Assembly (NCBI GenBank): GCA_905210875.1
Contig: CAJLYN010000071.1
Coordinates: 1-9,799, forward strand
Length of the DNA: 9,799 nucleotides
DNA from: an uncultured Bacteroides sp.
Lineage (GTDB): Bacteria > Bacteroidota > Bacteroidia > Bacteroidales > UBA11471
Direction: 5' to 3'
A model generated the notes under the pieces. It saw nothing but the letters and a program-made list of their open reading frames with translations. It had not been told where the DNA came from and searched no databases. Below, in pieces: positions 6,518 to 9,799 of this stretch (position 1 is its first letter; every line of letters starts with the position of its first letter). The position numbers and the translations under genes were made by a program.

Positions 6518-8575
6518 ATGAAAAAGACTTTGCGACACATCTTCATGACCCGCATCGGCCTATGCCAGACGGCCTATTTTATTGGTGCCATTGCACTCAT
6601 TCTCTATTTTTTCCCAAGAGAAGAGAAATCGGAATATGTTTTTCAGGAAGGAAAACCTTGGAAATACGGACTGCTGACCGCGGCATACGACTTTCCCATC
6701 TATAAAAGCGAGGAACAGTTGAAACACGAACAGGATAGTGTTGTCAAGACACTGCGCCCGTTTTTCACCGAAGAACCCAGCGTAGGCACAGCTCAAATAA
6801 ACAATTTCAAACGTGAACACCAGTCACTGTTGCAAAGTGCAGAATCGGCCGATGCCTATCGCTATGTATTGAAAGCTCTGGCTGAGGTCTATCAAAAAGG
6901 CATTATCGATACCGATACCTACAATTCATTAATACACAACGGCACACCGGGTGTCCGCATCGTAAGTCGCAACACTGTCAAAGAAGAATGTGAAGTTTCG
7001 GAGTTACTCTCGCTCAGGTCGGCCTACGAATACATTATGACCCATGCTACCGTACAGCAGCAACAGATACTAAACTCCTGCAATCTGAACAATTACCTGT
7101 CGGAAAACCTCACCTACGACAGCTTGAAGTCACAAAATGCGCGCTACGAACTGCTGCAACGTATTCCCTCCTCCATTGGTATGGTTCAGAAAGGCGAAAA
7201 AATCATCAACCGTGGCGACATCGTAACACCTCATACCTACCTCATACTTCAATCGTTTGAGACCGTCAACCAGCGTAACAACACGCGCACTCACCAACAA
7301 GAACTGTTTATCATGCTGGGGCAGGCTCTGGTCATCATCTGCCTCCTCATATTTCTATATCGATACCTAGCCATCTTCTACCCGCGCACGTTCAACGACC
7401 CGAAGAAGCTTGCTTTTATCATGATTATGATTACCGGTACAACGGTTATCTGCTACCTGCTGTGCGGAATGTTCACCACATCGGGAATGTATCTGGTGCC
7501 TTTTGCCATACTGCCTATCACGATTGTCGTCTTTCTTAAAAAATCCATTGCCCTCATATCGAGCCTCATATCGATACTGTTGTGTGCTTTTGTCGTGCCC
7601 TATCCGCTGGAATTTATCTTCTTGCAGACAGCCGTAACCGTAACGGCCATCAATAACATGAAAGAGCTGGTAAGACGCTCTCAACTGCTGCGATGCGTCA
7701 TACTCATTTTCGTTACCTACTGCTTTACCTATACCGGTTACACACTCATTTTTGAAGACTGGACAAAACTCGACCCACAACTCTTCTTCTACCTGGGTAT
7801 CAACTGTGGACTTCTGTTCTTTACCTATCTGCTCATTTACCTGCTCGAAAAGGTCTTCGGCTTTGTGTCGACTGTTACGCTGGTCGAACTTTCCGATATC
7901 AACCTGCCGATATTCCGTCAACTGTCGGAGGTATGCCCGGGCACCTTCCAACACTCAATGCAGGTATCGAATCTCGCTACCGAAGCAGCCGACTGCATCG
8001 GCGCTCAGGCTCAATTGGTACGCACCGGCGCGCTCTACCACGACATCGGTAAAATGGCCAATCCCACCTTCTTCACCGAGAATCAGAATGGGGTCAACCC
8101 ACACAACGGCCTCCCTTACGAAGAAAGCGCGCAGATTGTCATCAGCCATGTAAAAGACGGTGTCAAGATTGCCGAGAAACTCAACCTGCCCCAAACCATA
8201 ATCGATTTTATCAAGACTCATCACGGACGTAGCAAAGCCAAATATTTCTACAACTCCTATGTGAACGAACACCCCGACGAGGAGGTCAATGAAGAACTGT
8301 TTACCTACCCCGGTCCCAACCCGTTCACCAAAGAACAGGCTATTCTCATGATGGCCGATGCTGTCGAAGCCGCCTCGCGCAGTCTGAAAGAGTATACCGA
8401 AGAAAACATTTCCAAACTGGTAAACTCCATCATCGACAGCCAGATTGCCGACGGGCTGTTGAACAACAGCCCCATCAGTTTCCGCGATATATGCGACGTA
8501 AAAGCAGCCTTTATCGAGAAACTCAAAACCATGTATCACACACGTATCAGTTATCCCGAGCTACGCAAGAAGTAA
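6518..8575 (+). CDS. pgpH: 7TM-HD domain phosphohydrolase, PgpH-type c-di-AMP phosphodiesterase
   Basis: The 685-residue product has the layout of PgpH: an N-terminal membrane helix (about 14-32), a large extracytoplasmic domain (about 35-260) ending in the family-typical KGEKIINRGDIVT (225-237), a bundle of about seven helices (about 262-450), and a C-terminal cytoplasmic HD domain. The HD domain keeps its expected metal ligands: His479 in TFQHS, His508-Asp509 in HDIGK, His544 in ISHV, His568 or His569 in THHG, and Asp614 in MMADAVEAASR. Characterised PgpH enzymes hydrolyse the second messenger c-di-AMP to pApA and influence potassium, osmotic and cell-wall control; the same role is inferred here. 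Length (PgpH is about 700-720) and domain order fit well. The start ATG at 6518 puts a Lys/Arg-rich stretch before the first helix; Met10 is a less likely alternative. It appears to be a single-gene unit ending in the terminator at 8653-8692. A cyclase gene is not in the window. Confidence 0.9.
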   Translation: MKKTLRHIFMTRIGLCQTAYFIGAIALILYFFPREEKSEYVFQEGKPWKYGLLTAAYDFPIYKSEEQLKHEQDSVVKTLRPFFTEEPSVGTAQINNFKREHQSLLQSAESADAYRYVLKALAEVYQKGIIDTDTYNSLIHNGTPGVRIVSRNTVKEECEVSELLSLRSAYEYIMTHATVQQQQILNSCNLNNYLSENLTYDSLKSQNARYELLQRIPSSIGMVQKGEKIINRGDIVTPHTYLILQSFETVNQRNNTRTHQQELFIMLGQALVIICLLIFLYRYLAIFYPRTFNDPKKLAFIMIMITGTTVICYLLCGMFTTSGMYLVPFAILPITIVVFLKKSIALISSLISILLCAFVVPYPLEFIFLQTAVTVTAINNMKELVRRSQLLRCVILIFVTYCFTYTGYTLIFEDWTKLDPQLFFYLGINCGLLFFTYLLIYLLEKVFGFVSTVTLVELSDINLPIFRQLSEVCPGTFQHSMQVSNLATEAADCIGAQAQLVRTGALYHDIGKMANPTFFTENQNGVNPHNGLPYEESAQIVISHVKDGVKIAEKLNLPQTIIDFIKTHHGRSKAKYFYNSYVNEHPDEEVNEELFTYPGPNPFTKEQAILMMADAVEAASRSLKEYTEENISKLVNSIIDSQIADGLLNNSPISFRDICDVKAAFIEKLKTMYHTRISYPELRKK

Positions 8576-8707
8576 ACTTCCAGCGTCCATTGGAAATCCG
8601 CAGAATATCACAGCCTCATTCCAAGAGGCGTATGGAGCGGACGAGAGCTTAGAAAGAGAGGGTGCACCCTATTGGGTACACCCTCTCTTTTTGCTCATTA
8701 CAGACTC
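8576..8707. other. convergent intergenic region
   Basis: These 132 bases separate the stops of the PgpH-like gene and the phosphatase. Besides the strong terminator at 8653-8692 they contain a weak five-base-pair inverted repeat, GCCTC (8613-8617) and GAGGC (8625-8629), without a T-run. No coding sequence is evident. Confidence 0.6.
8653..8692 (+). terminator. strong intrinsic terminator of the PgpH-like gene, possibly bidirectional
   Basis: AAAGAGAGGGTG (8653-8664) pairs perfectly with CACCCTCTCTTT (8679-8690). Inside it, after a single C/A mismatch, ACCC pairs with GGGT around the loop TATT, so the hairpin is 12 plus 4 base pairs. The plus-strand transcript ends in five U residues (8688-8692). 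On the minus strand the stem is followed by a weaker U-run, so the convergent phosphatase gene, whose stop lies 16 bases beyond the T-run, may also terminate here. Confidence 0.88.
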
Positions 8708-9799
8708 TTACCGCTTCACATTCAACGCCGAAAGGATACGGGCAAATACCTCGGTATTGTCAATCACACCACAGAAATCGTCGGAATGAGGACCGTAAGC
8801 GTATACCGGGACCAAAATAGGTGAATGGCCACCGGTAGCGAAATGGCCCGACACTTTTCCTTGAAGAATATCGCCATCACCCAGTGCCAAACCACCGGTT
8901 TCGTGGTCAGCCAAGACAATTACCAGAGTTTCTCCGTTAGTGTCGGCAAAACGCAGAGCTTCGGCCACGGCCTTGTCAAAATCGAGCGTTTCCCGCACAA
9001 CCCCTTCGATGTCGCCATTGTGAGCGGCATGATCTATCTCGGCCCCTTCAACCATAAGGAAAAATCCTTTTTTCGATTTTTGACTGAGAAATGAAAGAGC
9101 ATACCGGGTAACACTTCGCAAATAGGCCGTATCACGACCGTCCTTGATTTGAACAGCATCTCGGTCACGGGCAATAAGAGCCACCTTATCAGGGGCATCA
9201 AGGGGCAAAGCCTTGAAATCATGCAACACGGTGAAGCCCTGTGCCCGCAATGAGTCGAGGCGCTCCTTACCCGTTGCATTGAAGAGCGACACGCTACTGC
9301 CGGCCACAAAAAGAGCCCGTGTATGCAACAGGTCGGAGAGAATCTCCCGTGTCATGCTCCGTTGCGGCTGATGGGTATAAAATGCCGAGGGCGTAGCCCC
9401 TGAAATCTTATCGGTAGAAACTATTCCGGCGAGCCGAGAGTATCTCGGTCATATCGGGCAAGCGACAACCAGCGGTATCAACTCCAAGGCTGCCGTTCCG
9501 GGTTTTACAGCCTGTAGCATAAGCGGTACCGGCAGCGGCCGAGTCGGTGATATAACGGTTGGCCGACTGTGTTCTGACCAGACCGATATGGCGCATACGG
9601 GCTATCGTCAGGTCGCCACCGTTGGCATGCAAGGCTGCCGTCATGTGAGCCAGGCCCATGCCATCGCCCACCAGAAGTATCACATTCTTTACTTTCCTAT
9701 CGGAACCATCGTGGCGATAAGTTGGCTCATAAACCGCCTGCCTGGCAGGTGAAACATAGGGTGTAAACTGAGCCGAAACGGGAACAACGGCTAAAGCCG
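8708..9799 (-). pseudogene. secreted alkaline phosphatase, PhoA family, frameshifted and cut by the window edge
   Basis: The gene encodes an exported metal-dependent phosphomonoesterase that frees inorganic phosphate from organic esters, but two reading frames are needed to read it. The first frame enters from the right edge with the end of a Sec signal peptide (ALAVVPVSA, then QF), the metal site VGDGMG (coded near 9660-9680), and the nucleophile motif TDSAAAGTA. It stops with TAA at about 9408. The second frame continues SARGIVSTDKISGATPSAFY without loss and holds VEGAEIDHAAH, ADHETGG and GGHSP, which supply the remaining zinc and magnesium ligands, ending with the TAA at 8708-8710. Removing one base of the GG pair at 9428-9429 (CC on the coding strand) joins the frames, and no other residue appears missing. 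Because every catalytic motif is intact, the break is either very recent or an error in the sequence. The natural start lies outside the window. The promoter and any phosphate-control site cannot be seen. The family is certain; whether it is functional is not. Confidence 0.85.

Noticed and set aside
7367..8539. Two long minus-strand open frames (7367-7954 and 7955-8539) opposite the PgpH-like gene.
   Set aside because: They are antisense to the conserved 7TM and HD domains and show no family features of their own.
1..9799. CRISPR array, tRNA or rRNA genes, insertion sequences, or long direct repeats.
   Set aside because: No regularly spaced repeats, cloverleaf-type sequence, transposase frame or terminal inverted repeats were seen; the window is almost fully occupied by six protein genes.

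Overview
The window looks like chromosomal DNA of a Bacteroidota bacterium, most likely order Bacteroidales. Genus cannot be fixed from the sequence alone. The reasons are the protein-level character of the genes, the lack of usual Shine-Dalgarno sites before most starts, and copies of the Bacteroidota promoter element TAnnTTTG upstream of two genes (TACTTTTG before the phosphofructokinase gene and before the transporter gene). Six protein genes fill almost the whole window. I see no tRNA, rRNA, CRISPR array or insertion sequence.

Layout from left to right: (1) pfkA, ATP-dependent 6-phosphofructokinase (+), followed after 33 bases by (2) a long bifunctional Rel/SpoT-type (p)ppGpp synthetase/hydrolase (+) with an unusual acidic N-terminal tail. 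(3) After an 86-base gap comes an AT-rich gene (+) for a multi-spanning GT-C-type glycosyltransferase. (4) Its 3' end overlaps by 23 bases the 3' end of a convergent DHA2-type MFS drug exporter (-). (5) A 267-base divergent intergenic region separates the exporter from a 7TM-HD phosphohydrolase of the PgpH family (+), the enzyme class that degrades c-di-AMP. (6) A strong hairpin terminator lies between that gene and a convergent, secreted PhoA-family alkaline phosphatase (-). The phosphatase runs off the right edge of the window and is broken by a one-base frameshift near 9428.

The housekeeping theme is nucleotide signalling and central metabolism: a (p)ppGpp enzyme and a probable c-di-AMP phosphodiesterase lie about 3 kb apart, with envelope or accessory genes (glycosyltransferase, exporter) between them. 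The glycosyltransferase gene differs from its neighbours in base composition and is the best candidate for later acquisition. I found no clearly novel multi-gene system. The points most worth checking are the phosphatase frameshift, the N-terminal extension of Rel, the AT-rich glycosyltransferase insert with its tail-to-tail overlap, and the start-site correction of the exporter.
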